Of a stretch of 64,000 nt of DNA, positions 23,323 to 37,012 are shown piece after piece. Position 1 is the stretch's first letter; each line of letters begins with the position of its first letter. Source of the stretch: Cichorium intybus. Lineage: Eukaryota; Streptophyta; Magnoliopsida; Asterales; Asteraceae. A model generated the notes under the pieces. The model saw nothing but the letters and a program-made list of their open reading frames with translations, was not told where the DNA came from and searched no databases. The DNA is taken from contig CM042010.1 of the NCBI GenBank assembly GCA_023525715.1, positions 66,989,966 to 67,053,965 of the forward strand, read 5' to 3'. The position numbers and the translations under genes were made by a program.

Positions 23323-24555
23323 CTACAATAAACAGAATTTTATTAGTTTAATTAATCCTTTTAAATAATTACCCAATATATTATTTATTAAGGCTAGGAC
23401 CCAAAATACCCCAACTATGGTGTGAAGAGGGATGCCGTAATCACAACATAATGGTCATTAAGGTAGATAATACACTTATCAATTTCATCTTATGAAATTC
23501 CTAGATCTGTTGAGACACATTGAACTGTTCAATGGCATGTTTAGTCTCGGATGTGCCCCACTGTTTGTGACTGGGATGTCGAGGATCACAAATCGGGTGT
23601 GAATAACCATGCAAATTAGCTTGGTACTCTCGAAGTCAATTGCTATCTCTAATTAACGTGCCGATTAACCACACACACTCCGTTAATAATGACAAAATCG
23701 AGAAACCCATTGCAAGTCTTTGCGGACCCCAGTTGGCGTGCCGGTAAACCACACACGCTCTACCAATGTTCCACAAAGTGCAATGTGCAATTCCATGGAT
23801 TACCACCAATTCACATTTTTTTTAACCTAAAGTAACTAGATTGGGTTTTGTTTAAGGTTCTAGTACTTTCAATTATAGCATTATACTTTTAAGAGGCTTA
23901 GCGGTTCTATCAAACCCGTTCGGCTAACGATACTCGACTGACCAAGAGAGCGGTGGGTAAGAGTAGATACCCATTAGACTGCCATTTTATAGGCAGTCGC
24001 CTTATACCCTCTTTATAGGACAGTTTTGTGAATGAGGCCTACTTACGGTAAGACTAACCAATTTTCTTATATATAAATTATTAACTTTTAATCATAAATA
24101 TATAAGATATATTTTAATCTTATTAAAACATTTTAGATTTAATTTTAATATAATTTTCGCAAATTGTTTTAAGGAATTTTTGAAAATTTAAATTAAATCT
24201 TTAAGCTGATTTAATTGATCTTTTAATTAACAATTAATTAAACTAATTAAATCAAATATAGGCATCACAAAATTAATCAAATTAATTACCTATATTTATC
24301 CCTAGATTTCGAGATTTACAAGATATGGATAAAGGATTCTAGTTATTTAATTAATCAACAATTACCAAAAATAACAATCCTAATCTGGGCAGCAAATCAA
24401 GCAAATCAAAGGGGGAATAAAGGGGTGACGGCTAGGGTTAGGAAACCCTAGCCTAGGCCACGAAATTTAGGCCATCCAATAGAGTTTTTCGCAAAAACAC
24501 TCAAGGCAATAATCATTCAAGCAGTTTATATCAGTTTCATAAGAAAACAGCCTAT
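23323..24555 (-). other. Copia-2 5' leader
   Basis: 1.2 kb, non-coding, clearly homologous to the Copia-1 leader, including two GCCGGTAAACCACACACGCT-like motifs near 23658 and 23738. Confidence 0.75.
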
Positions 24556-24567
24556 GCTCTGATACCA
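24556..24567 (-). other. Primer binding site, tRNA-iMet (Copia-2)
   Basis: TGGTATCAGAGC on minus, one base from the 5' LTR. Confidence 0.92.
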
Positions 24568-24568
24568 C

Positions 24569-25296
24569 TGAAGGGTGTTCTATGCAATCAATGAACAAAT
24601 AATTCCTATGGTTCACATGCAACCCTAGAAAGATCTATGTTTTCTTCTATGAAGATAATAAACTAAAACCGAATGCCAACAATTATTTCTAAAGTATAAA
24701 TCAGAAGAACCAACCTTTGATTCTTGATCCAGAAGCTAGCAGCACAAGTGTCCTGCCTCAAATGGAATCACACCCAAGCAATGGAGGAGAGAAGACAGCA
24801 GAGTATCCACAGAGAGATAGAATTGGCGCAGACTTTAGGGTTCCCAAGGGGTTCCTTATATAGCCTCCAGAAGGCTGTTATCAAATGGACAAGCCTCCTC
24901 TAAACCCTAATTAGGGTTTCGAAAATATGAGTGTGCCCACTCATAATTTCGCCAAACCCTAGCTCCACTGGCCAGTCAATTATTCAACTATTGAATAATT
25001 GCAGAACTAGTCCCTGCACTTTTAATTAATTAAATTAATCACTAAATTAAATCCAATTAATTCTAGATTAGTTTCTAATTAATTATTATAATTTCTAATT
25101 AATATATTAACATTTAAATATATTAATAAACTATTTACTTATTTCTATTGATTTATTAAACACTTAATAAATCAACCTCTCTCTCTACTGACTTCTACAT
25201 CAATCCTCCTGCTATGAGGGCAACCCAAATGGACTTTGCTTTTATTAATAAGATAAATACAAATATAAAGTCATGTCTTAGACACCTAATCCAACA
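24569..25296 (-). repeat. Copia-2 5' LTR
   Basis: 728 bp, close to the other LTR but with a deletion of about 35 bp near 24873 and point changes. Telo-box palindrome at 24902-24919. Confidence 0.92.
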
Positions 25297-25865
<569 letters not shown>

Positions 25866-25866
25866 C

Positions 25867-25923
25867 GTCCATGTTGGGTCTCTAGTTCTCCACCTTTTAT
25901 TGGTACTCTATATAACCTCTCCC
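25867..25923 (-). repeat. Second copy of the A1 terminal repeat
   Basis: Identical to 12949-13005 and followed by TATATA and then the left end of A2. Together with the first copy it forms a direct repeat around element B and its microsatellites. Confidence 0.8.
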
Positions 25924-26202
25924 TATATAGGTAGGATCATTAGAGAACCATAAAAAGGTGGAGAACGGGAAGACAAATCTCAGCCTTCTATTATTTTAGA
26001 TTTAGGGCTATAATTAATATGGAAATTATATAATTATTAATAAATTTAAATTAATAATAAGATAAGGGTATTATAGTCATTAGTCATTAATCTATATTAA
26101 TAAACTCCTTAAATATCTCCTCATATCTCTCTCTTTATACATATATCTCTATCACGTCCAATTCAATTCTCAACAACCATTTTCTTGTAAACCCTAATAT
26201 GA

Positions 26203-26445
26203 GCCGCCATTAGAATAAGATACGTCAACTGTTTGATTGCCGATAGCTTCCATGTGTGGCTAGTGATGATCAAAAAGAAGTATAAGTTGGTTAATATTTC
26301 GTTTTGGACTAAACCTGCTTTGGTTTTGAATTTGTATTATCACATGAATTTGCTCAAGAAAAACGGACACTATGATTCACTTGCTACGTTCCTTCCCTTG
26401 CCCTCTCTTCAACAAATAGGTATGTATACTTTGTTATCCATTTGA
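26203..26445 (+). pseudogene. UGT86-like UDP-glycosyltransferase fragment
   Basis: Open on plus from 26203 to a stop. It reads VNCLIADSFHVWLVMIKKKY, then KLVNISFWTKPALVLNLYYH and MNLLKKNGHY. This is the N-terminal acceptor-binding half of family-1 plant glycosyltransferases, closest in wording to UGT86A members (typical IADTF.VW ... VSFWTEPALVLxLYYHxDLL). Only about 65 of roughly 480 residues remain; the start, the catalytic His and the C-terminal PSPG box are absent. An AT-rich stretch with a TATA-like TTTATACATATATC (near 26134) and a possible GT donor (GTATGT at 26420) suggest a chimeric transcript. It is probably a captured host-gene piece. Confidence 0.7.
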
Positions 26446-26824
26446 TGAATTTATGATATACATATATTTTAAATTTTATATAATATTTGATGGTAAACCA
26501 CGATTTTGACAAAAGAAAGTGGGAGAAAATGGCGTGGAAAAAAGGTTCCGACGGGATTTTCATATTTTGTCGGAAATTTCTAGTAGACTTTGGCGAAATT
26601 GTGTTTTGATATTCATCTTCCTAAAATAATTTGTGTTAGATTTCCAATTATCGTACCGTATCTAATGCATGGTGTACAATATTTGATGCGGGTGAATGTC
26701 ATGAATTTCTGTAAGTCATCAATTTGAATTATTATTGTTTTTCGATTATCTTTCTATTTTAGATTCATTTCAAAGATGATTGCATATCGAGACTGTGTTG
26801 GCATATTGAAGCTTGTGTTTTGTA

Positions 26825-27078
26825 CTCCATCCGTCTCAAAATAATAGTCCAAAGACAAAAAACACACAGATTAAGTATACATTAAATGCATCTTACTTTT
26901 TCCCACAAAATGACTGTTTTACCCTTTCTTTGCATTTAATGCCGGCACTAGATGTGTTGACTGTTACAATTAAAGTTAGGAGTATTTTGGTAAAGATGTC
27001 ATTTATATTTAGAAGTGGACTAACATTTTGGGACAAACTAAAAAGGAAACATGGACTATCATTTTGCGACAGAAGGTG
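26825..27078. mobile_element. Stowaway-like (Tc1/mariner) MITE, TSD TA
   Basis: Starts CTCCATCCGTCTCAAAATAA; the reverse complement of the end is CACCTTCTGTCGCAAAATGA, an inverted repeat with several mismatches over about 26 bp. TA flanks both sides. 254 bp, non-coding; the start resembles the plant Stowaway CTCCCTCCGT consensus. Confidence 0.75.
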
Positions 27079-27289
27079 TATTCACTAAGGCTCGTGTTTT
27101 GGTATATTGGTCTTCATTTATAATTATAACTTTGTGTTTGATTATAATGAACCAAAAAGGGTAAATCTTTTTATCATTCAATCATATATGATTAACAATG
27201 ATATATTATCATTTAATTTGTAAATCAAAAATTAGTATAACCGTGTTTATAAAATAATGACTTGAGTTGTTAAAAATATGATTACAACA

Positions 27290-28105
27290 TGGTATTCATT
27301 AATGAATACCATATTACATTTTGGTATTCATAAATGAATAACATATTTCAAAGTGGTATTCATAAATGAATATAAAATTATAGTTGGTATTCATGAATGA
27401 TTAGAACCTAATTTCTTTTATAATATGAATTACAGTTTGTATTTATGAATGATTACAACCTAATAGTTGGTATTCATTGAGGATGATATGATTTTCTAAT
27501 TATATGTATTACTAACTGATGATTATATCTACAATTGAGTTCATATTATATATGTTTATTCACTGATGATTATATATGTTTATTCACTGATGATTATATA
27601 TGATTATATATGTTATTCACTGATGCTTATATCTTTTTTGCATTTCATTTAAGGTTGATGTTTTGAACAGGATGCAAATCAAATTAAAGAAAGGGAGCTT
27701 AAAACTTGATGTTTTGAAGATAAGTGGATTCATTGATGATTAGGGTGTATTCAGTTATGATTAGGGGCGTATTCATTTACAATTAGAGGTTTATTCATTT
27801 GTGATTAATCACAACTTAACAATATTTTATTTCCATAATTTCTTTACGATTACGAATGTATTGAGTTTTTTATATATTCTTTATTCATTTGTGATTACAA
27901 CTTAACAAGATAGTATTGAAATTATCTTCAATTTATGCTTTATTCATTTATGATTACAACAATATTGATGTATGAATACAAAATGCATCTACTCATACAT
28001 GATTACAAATATTCTGATAAAATATACATTTCTTAATTTTTGTTAATTAAAAAAAATGTAAGAGCATACAGAATGCGTCTATTCATACATGATTAAAAAC
28101 GTTTT
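27290..28105. repeat. Array of TATTCATNNATGATTA/ATGAATA words (A-type)
   Basis: Repeated words such as GGTATTCATAAATGAATA and TTTATTCATTTGTGATTA, spaced by tens of bases. The same core is found in intron 1 of the FAR1-like gene (4175-4690). Confidence 0.85.
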
Positions 28106-28398
28106 TTTTTTGAATAAAAAATACTAATACGTTGAATTATAAAAAAACGTTTTTTAATAAAAAATCCTATTAAATGATAATTTATTCTACTACTAATCAA
28201 ATCCCTAGATTTTAGATAAATATTAATCAAATCCCTAGATTTTAGGTAACTATTAATCAAATCCCTAGATTTTAGGAAATTATCAATTAATTTATTTTAT
28301 TATAATTTAACTAAAATACACAATTACTAATGTGCCATTATGAAATGATTGGTCTAGATCCAGTTCTCCACCTTTTATTGGTACTCTATATAACCTCT

Positions 28399-30379
<1,981 letters not shown>

Positions 30380-30527
30380 GGGTAGGATCAACATAGAACC
30401 AAAATTAGGCATAGAACCATAGAACGATCATCTTGACCGTTAGATCAAATTAGGGCGATAAGGGTATGATGGTAAAACATACACACATGTTCAGTAATGA
30501 ACATATGTTCATTGATGAACATTGTCT

Positions 30528-30641
30528 TCAATATCCCAGGAAATTAGTCACTCTCATTAACTTTCTTTCAGTCCGGATCTTTGCTTCACGATCATGACAT
30601 ATTTCCTGGATATCATGTACACGTATTATTCTTGGACAAAC
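30528..30641 (-). pseudogene. Exon-like segment in C3, unknown
   Basis: After a TTAACAG acceptor the minus strand is open for 38 codons: it includes VCPRIIRVHDIQEICHDREA and KIRTERKLMRV, then a stop. I do not recognise the family. It may be the second exon of the acidic segment at 31262-31398. Confidence 0.3.
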
Positions 30642-31261
30642 CTGTTAATAACAACAAACAAAATATAATACTTCTTTACTATTAAATCGTTCTAATCTCT
30701 AACAAACGGGTGATCTTGCAAACTATAACAAAATATAATATTTCTTCACTATTAATGAACGTGTGTTCATAAATGAACATATATTCAACAATTACGAGAA
30801 GTATTACAGCAACAACTAACGTTATATTCATGAATGTTCATTAATGAACATGGAGATGTTCATTACTAAACATTCAAACATAGAATTAGAAACAGTGTCA
30901 AATTTATGTTCATTCATGAACGTCTGTTCATTCACGAACGTGTGTTCATAGATGAAGATATATCCAACAACTACGAGAAGTATTACAGCAACAAGCAAAA
31001 TCGATTTCTGTAATCAAACAGAGATTCCTGCCAAACATAGATTTCTGGAATCAATTCGAAATCGAAATAGATTTCGGGAATCATTTCAAAATCGAACACT
31101 AAAACAAATTTAACTAAACAAATAAAACAGATTTAAGTCAACGGTAAAGAAATGTTCAGTAATGAACATTCAAGTTAAAATGTTCAGAATTCATCATCGT
31201 TCATACATTAGTTACTACGATATTGCAGAAACTGAATCCTAGTTGACAGAACTACTAGATA

Positions 31262-31398
31262 CTTACAACAATCTCTGGTTCGAGCTCCATCTAGTCGTGA
31301 TCTGGCAAATCTGGTTTCGAGCTCTATCTCGTCATGATCTTTTGGTTCTTCATTGTCTTCAGTTTCAGATTCACTGGAACGAGGACGTGTGTTAGAAC
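31262..31398 (-). pseudogene. Acidic exon-like segment in C3
   Basis: Open minus-strand stretch with SSESETEDNEEPKDHDEIEL and LETRFARSRLDGA, followed by a possible GTAAGT donor at about 31263. The acidic composition recalls first exons of the FAR1-like genes in A1 and B, but this is composition only. Confidence 0.3.
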
Positions 31399-33675
31399 AT
31401 TGGACGATTGTATTTCATGGGAGTTTTGATTATTTCCATGGGAGTTTTGATTATTTCCATTAAGGCGTGGAGAACGTTGGACGATTGTATTTCATTTCAA
31501 CTCAGGACCTGGATGGCAGTAGGAGCGAGAGAGTCAAGTTTGGTATAAAAAGGGCAGAGCATGGAAGTTGGGACGCCGGACTAAGGAGACAACGCGACCT
31601 GTTGGTTCGACTGCAAGATTGCACAAGCTATGGTGACTTTGGACACCAGGGGTTCTGCTTGCATGGACTGATACTCAGAAGGATTGACGCAGAGAAATTA
31701 TTCAGAGACCGGGAATCTACTTCAGGCTTCAGCAAGAGTTATGCATGTAGGACAAACGTTTTCGAAATAAGGAATGTGTCATATGTGACAGCTCATCTCA
31801 GGAGCGCTAGTCAATAGTTTCAAGGAATGAAAGTATCGCGAGCCGAGAATCCTTCCCAGGCAGGAAAGGCTGGGCGAAGATAGGAAGGGGTCGGAGCGAG
31901 GTTTTAAGGAAACGTTTTGGTGAGATTGTGTATCGATCGGGAAGGGTCAGCGCAGAAGCAACATATTAAGCAACGATAATATGAAGACAGGACGAGGGTT
32001 ATGCTAAGCGATGCTAGGAACAAGGATAAGCGTTGGCCAGGAGCATTGGGTCGTATTGGTGTAGTGATCGATTAAGGATTTTACGTCCTGGATCATTGGT
32101 ATCTCACGTGGGTACCGGGGTACTGTGCCTTGTTCGAGGTTGTGCCCCCTCGTGCCTCGGTGAGAGATAAGGTGTTGTTGGATGGAGTGTGCTATGTTGA
32201 GGTGGTACTGTGCTGTGTTCTGGTGAATACTTCGTGCTGATCGGGAGTGCCGGGTGCTTTATTGTAGCAATACTGTGTCGTGTTCCCTCAAGTACGAGAT
32301 ACGATTTTAGCAGGCTGATTGGTCAGATTGGGTTGTGGGGCAGATGATTTCTATGCAGGATGAGATAATGGTTATCTAGGTGCCGAGGATTAGTACCCTT
32401 AAGATTGTTCAGTGGGATGAGAAATGATTATGGATCCTTCCATGATCGCATTTGCCGGAGTAGTTGAGGTGAAGACTACCTTGGTTTTGCTGATGGCTGT
32501 TTAGCTGGTGAGAATGAAAACCAAGGGCGGATCAGGGCGACATGAAGACTGGGCGGATTGGATTCAAGATAAGGATTTTAATGGGAAACCGTGGAAGCGA
32601 ACGCCTTTAGGTGAGATAGTTTGGGTAAATGAAGGTTGTGGGGTAGGGTTAGCTGAGGATGGCTAACCCATTATGGTCGCCTTGGATGTTAGATATAGAC
32701 GGAGCTTTTGTACGGTGATGAACGAAGAAGTTTGTGTCAAGTTTTTTCGTTGCCCGAGGGGAAACACGGTTGTGTATGATATTGGAGAGGATTACGGGTG
32801 ACCTGGCCGGTAAGGAAGTGGGGAATGGTTAAGAGGAGAGAGGTTTGATCGGTGGAAAGGTCAAGGCCAATCATTAAGAGATAGGTAGCTGATTTGGTCT
32901 CCGAGGAATTCTGAGGTAGAATTTGGAGGTATGCATGTATGGGTTCATCATGGAAGTACCAAAGAACCCCTCAGTGTGTTGATAAAATCAAGGATGTCGT
33001 AGACCGATGGAGTAGGAGTGCTCGCTTTAAGTCTATTATAGTATGCTGGTCTATGAAGGGTGGATGATGTTAAGGCTCGGAAGAAGGTACCCTGATATGG
33101 TGCTCTGGATGGTGATATCAGGTAAGGAGGTGCAGCTCACCCAGGAGTTTAGGAGAAGGATCGTAAAGTTGCGACACTCAACTTTGTTTCAGTATTGTGC
33201 ATCACCCTTAGAAGGATGGCTGTATGGGGAGATCAATATAGACGCTTGAAGGGGTTCCTTCGGGATTACGTTCTTAGTTTGGTGGGAGTTGTAGTTTCTT
33301 ATGTAACGTTGGTAGAGTCCTTTATGATAATGGTTAGCACACGAGAAATGGTCTCTTGTGCAAGAAGTCGTACGGGAGAGGGTGTCAGGATTTCTATGTG
33401 TTCAAGAAGAGATTGTAGACTGATTTGAGCTGGAAGAAGAATCATGATAATATGCAGTGATAGGACCTGAGTTTATCGGTCGGAGTTTTGTCGTTAAGGT
33501 ACCGATGTACTGGAAAGTTGGACCCCGGGTATACCGGATCGTTGTTAGTGTAGTAGATAGAATCTATGGTTCAGTTAGGCTCGTGGTAACTTCTAGATTT
33601 CTTAGTTAAGGCTGTGCAAGGCGACGTGTTCGGTAGCGTGCAATTGGGAGAGAAATTGTGATACGACTATCCGAT

Positions 33676-34120
33676 TTCGAGTTCTAGGTGGGAGGTTTTG
33701 TTATTCTCAAGGTGTCCCCTTGGAAGAGAGTTATTCATTTCAGGAGGCGAGGAAAGCTTGGCCCTAGGTACATTGGACCAAACCGAATCATCACGCGTGT
33801 AGGTAAGGTAGCCTACCGGGTGAAGCTGCCCGAGCAGCTTGGCTAGATTCACGACACATTCCACGTTTCCTGATTCAGGAAGTGTGTTGCCAATGAAACT
33901 TCAATTGTGCCCTTGGAGGGTATCCAAATTGGCGAACGCTTGAATTATCTGGAGCGACCAGTTGCTATCAAAGAAAGGAAATAAAGACTTTACGAAATAA
34001 GACGATAGGGGTAGTTAAGGTGCAGTGGCAGCATCGAAAGGGGTCTTAATGGACTTGGGAACCCGAGGAAGAAAATGTGGAGGTATTACCCCAAGTTGTT
34101 TTCAGGCACAGATTTCGGGG
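33676..34120 (+). pseudogene. Gypsy integrase C-terminus with chromodomain-type tail
   Basis: Reads KVSPWKRVIHF, then RRRGKLGPRYIGPNRIITRV, then GKVAYRVKLPEQLG, a stop, and IHDTFHVS. Further on are VPLEGIQIGERLNYLERPVA and a residual WxWE-type segment, with several stops and shifts. The GKLxPRYIGPF..I..VG.VAY.L.LP ... IH.xFHVS wording is characteristic of chromovirus integrases, and the end resembles a degenerate chromodomain. Confidence 0.75.
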
Positions 34121-34131
34121 ACGAAATCCAT

Positions 34132-34147
34132 TCAAGTGGGGGAGAAT
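34132..34147 (+). other. Polypurine tract of the gypsy element
   Basis: CAAGTGGGGGAGAAT immediately before the LTR. Confidence 0.8.
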
Positions 34148-34307
34148 TGTAAGACCCGTTCCGCCGAGTCGCGGCCCGGAAGAATCCGCGGCGCGGCTTT
34201 CGGAAGAATCTAGAATCGCGTAGGATTTGTACGCACGGCGCGGTTCGAAAGAACCCGCGACGCGGTGCGCCTCTAATGTGAAAAACCCTAATTCGGAATT
34301 AAACTCC

Positions 34308-34316
34308 TATATAAAG
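34308..34316 (+). promoter_or_regulatory. TATA box of the gypsy LTR
   Basis: TATATAAAG inside ACTCCTATATAAAGGGTCCC, just after the cluster of GC-rich words. Confidence 0.55.
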
Positions 34317-35117
34317 GGTCCCAACCCTAGGGTTTGTGTTTTTGGAAGTTCTCTGGAGTGGGGTCGACTAGTTTCAGCAGAGATTCTTTGGTTCCGAGGC
34401 TTTGAAGTTTTGGAGGGAGAGATACAACGTGGGAAAAGGCTTGTAGTCAATAAGGTGCATTCATCCGTTTTCCAGAAGCAAGGTAAAAGGATCTACCTTC
34501 TGATATTTCATTTCATTCCGTCATGTAGTTTTATCCCTTGGATAGTGATCTTAGATGGCTTGTAATACTTAGGGTTTTGGACCATGGACATGTATGGACT
34601 TGCATGTCCATAAGAGAGTGACCTTAGGGTAGTTTCTGATCCCAGGAAGGGTGTAGAATGGAACCCTAACCGATAGCTATACTGGTTAAGAGCAAAAAGA
34701 GGATTTCAGACTATTACTAGTCCGCGACGCGGACAGGCTATGTTGGCGACGCGGGTTCGAGTAAAACCCCGTAAGTGTAATGATAGTCCGCGACTTGTAA
34801 GGGAGAGGTCGCGCCGCGGCGAGCGACTGTTTGACCAAAAGCTTACTTTCGACCCATGGTTGTTAGCAAATGTTGGGTCTGACCTTTAGGCAAGTCTATA
34901 GGAGTTTTGGTCAGTGATTAATATGTTATGTATGTGGGATTTAGGTGATCGGACGAGCCTAGTTTGGAATATTAGCAAATTATCCGGACGGCTGTGATTC
35001 AGGTGAGTATCCTCACCTTACTATATGATGTTGCATGTTAGGCACCTTGTGTGCTGTTTTACATTTATATGATTTGCTCTATATCTGTGGTTATTTTTTG
35101 TTGGGCTCAGTACTGAT

Positions 35118-35292
35118 ACGTGTCCCCTCGTAGCTGTTGTATGGCGAGTTGGACTATTGCCTTGTCACATAGCTGTTGTATGATGGGCTGGGCCATAACC
35201 GGGAACCCATAGCTGTTGTATGATGGGTAGAACCTTCCCGTGTCCATAGCTGTTGTATGATGGACGCCCGTAGCTGTTGTATCGCGGGTAGG
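35118..35292 (+). repeat. Five spaced copies of CATAGCTGTTGTATGATGG
   Basis: Variants at about 35131, 35167, 35209, 35245 and 35269, each beginning with TAGCTGTTGTAT, in the R/U5 part of the LTR. Confidence 0.8.
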
Positions 35293-35709
35293 GTCGGGTC
35301 CTTCTCGAGGACGGGTTGTTTAGTGTGTGGGCATGTATGGTAATTTGTGGAACTCACTAAGCTTTATGCTTACCCGTTGATTTTAAAACATTTTCAGGTA
35401 CTTTAGTTGATAAAGGGGTGAGCTCGGCGTGACGGCGGCGCATCGCACATTTATGATTTGCAGTTATATTATTAAATAAGATTTATATAATTATGGGACG
35501 TATACACTCTGATAATAGTTTTGATGAACACCGCTTAAGCATGTTAATAAGATTATCTATGTTTTTACTTACATTTTTAAAGAAAATTTTTGATTGAAAA
35601 TTGGGGCGTTACACCAATGCCACGCCGTCATGTCGTGCCTTTTTTGTTTCCACTGGAAGTACTTGAAACATTTAAACCAAAACAGTAAGCACAACGTTTA
35701 CTGAGTTGC

Positions 35710-36881
35710 TCAAGATACCACATGTTCCAACATATAATACGCATCATAAATTGATCTTTGGGTTCTCCCCGAGCAATCGGGCTCGTGGGTTGTCCCCGTT
35801 CCGCCTATAGTTGCCAATGGCTTTCCGATCATGAGGATGGTTGTCTGAATCAACATCATTAAAAGCACGCAATTCAGGAGAGGACATGTAACGAAATACA
35901 AGGCTATAGAGGTGAGTCCCATGAAAATATCTCAAGATACGAAGAACATATCCCCAATGAACAATAAAGGGAGCGGAGACAAATTGGCAAAAAACGTGAA
36001 GAACATGAGCAATGTCCGCCTGAGTGACACCGAGATAAACTAAACTCCTCACAGTGGTTCGATATAGACTCAGATATGATAAGGGGACACCGTCAGTTGT
36101 AGATAATGAACATTGATCTCCAGGGGTGTATCAACTGTCCTATTGTTAGAGAGATGTGCAAGTTTAAAGAGATAAAAGATATACTTAGTCCGTGAAAAAA
36201 GAAAACCCTTTTGAGATTGAGTAACTTCAATCCCTAAGAAATAACGTAGTGATCCCCAGTCTTTCATAGAAAATCAATAAGCCAAGACATGCTTCAAAGA
36301 CTCTATACCATCATGATCATCACTAGTAATAATCATGTCGTCAACATATAAGGATAGGAGAATTCGACCCGTAGTCATAAATTTAACAAATGGAGTTGAA
36401 TCATGATTACTACGACTAAAACCAAGTAAAGTAATCACCATAGAGAATTTCTCAAAACAACCACGTGGGGCTTGTTTGAGAGCATACAAAGATTTCTAAA
36501 GACAACAAACTTCACCTGGCTGGTGAGCAATACTTGGGAAAGGAGACATGTACACATCCTCGTGGAGATCACCATTCAAGAGTGCATTCTCAACATCCAT
36601 ATAGAAGATCTTCCCTTGACGAATGGAAGAAACAACAATCAGAGTATGAACGGTCTTCATTTTTGAAACTACAGCAAAAGTCTCCTCATAACCCATACCA
36701 TACTTTTGTGAGTATCCTTTTGCAAGAGTACGGCCTTATAACATTCAACATAACCATAAGACTTGGTTGTAATCTTGTATACCAATGACAACCAATCATA
36801 TGATTTTTGGAGAGACTTTGCATATTGGTAATAACGGATTAGAAAGAGCCATAAGTTACTTATAACATTCAATATAACCAC
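35710..36881 (-). pseudogene. Copia-3 RT and RNase H remnants
   Basis: Broken into several frames: an RT start (GYEETFAVVSKMKTVHTLIV, DVENALLNGDLHEDVYM), palm (MYALKQAPRG, LYVDDMIITSDD), connection (LRYFLGIEVTQSQKGFLFSR) and RNase H (ELRAFNDVDSDNHPHDRKAI). Frame shifts separate the blocks, and 36720-36970 contains a duplicated stretch. Confidence 0.8.
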
Positions 36882-37012
36882 AAATGTTTCTGATAAAGAG
36901 CTGTAAGTTACTCAACCATAACATTCTACCAAAAAGGATTAGAAACCGCCTCTTTACAGGATGTCGATTTGGAGAGACGGTACATATTGGTAATAACAGA
37001 TGCAAAGTGTAG

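Larger units (their letters stand above)
17907..25296 (-). mobile_element. Copia-2: gag-only relative of Copia-1 (TR-GAG-like)
   Basis: 7390 bp with LTRs, tRNA-iMet PBS and PPT like those of Copia-1. GAAAT (17902-17906) and AAAAT (25297-25301) are a 4/5 target duplication. It has one long ORF, gag; the pol region is eroded past any ORF. Terminal-repeat retrotransposons with only GAG (TR-GAGs) are a known plant class; whether this is one, or simply a decaying element with gag intact by chance, cannot be decided here. It is nested in element B. Confidence 0.88.
30380..31400. mobile_element. Element C3 (partial)
   Basis: Its first 125 bp (30380-30504) are identical to 29336-29460. It continues with GTTCAT words and two exon-like minus-strand segments. 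The right end is lost at the gypsy remnant, where CATGGGAGTTTTGATTATTT is tandemly duplicated (31418-31459). Confidence 0.5.
31400..34147 (+). mobile_element. Decayed Ty3/gypsy internal region (3' half)
   Basis: Plus-strand element whose coding has been broken into short pieces; only the integrase C-terminus is readable (33676-34120). It is followed by a PPT and LTR. No 5' LTR, PBS or gag is found, so the 5' half was lost. ORFs in 31467-33428 show no recognisable domain. Confidence 0.6.
34148..35613 (+). repeat. Gypsy 3' LTR
   Basis: 1466 bp, TGTAAGACCCG ... GGGGCGTTACA. It is GC-rich in its first half with repeated CGCGACGCGG-like words. It ends next to decayed Copia-3. Confidence 0.88.

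Noticed and set aside
31467..33428. Several plus-strand ORFs of 68-116 codons
   Set aside because: They lie in decayed gypsy sequence and show no recognisable retroelement or host domain; reported only as part of the remnant.
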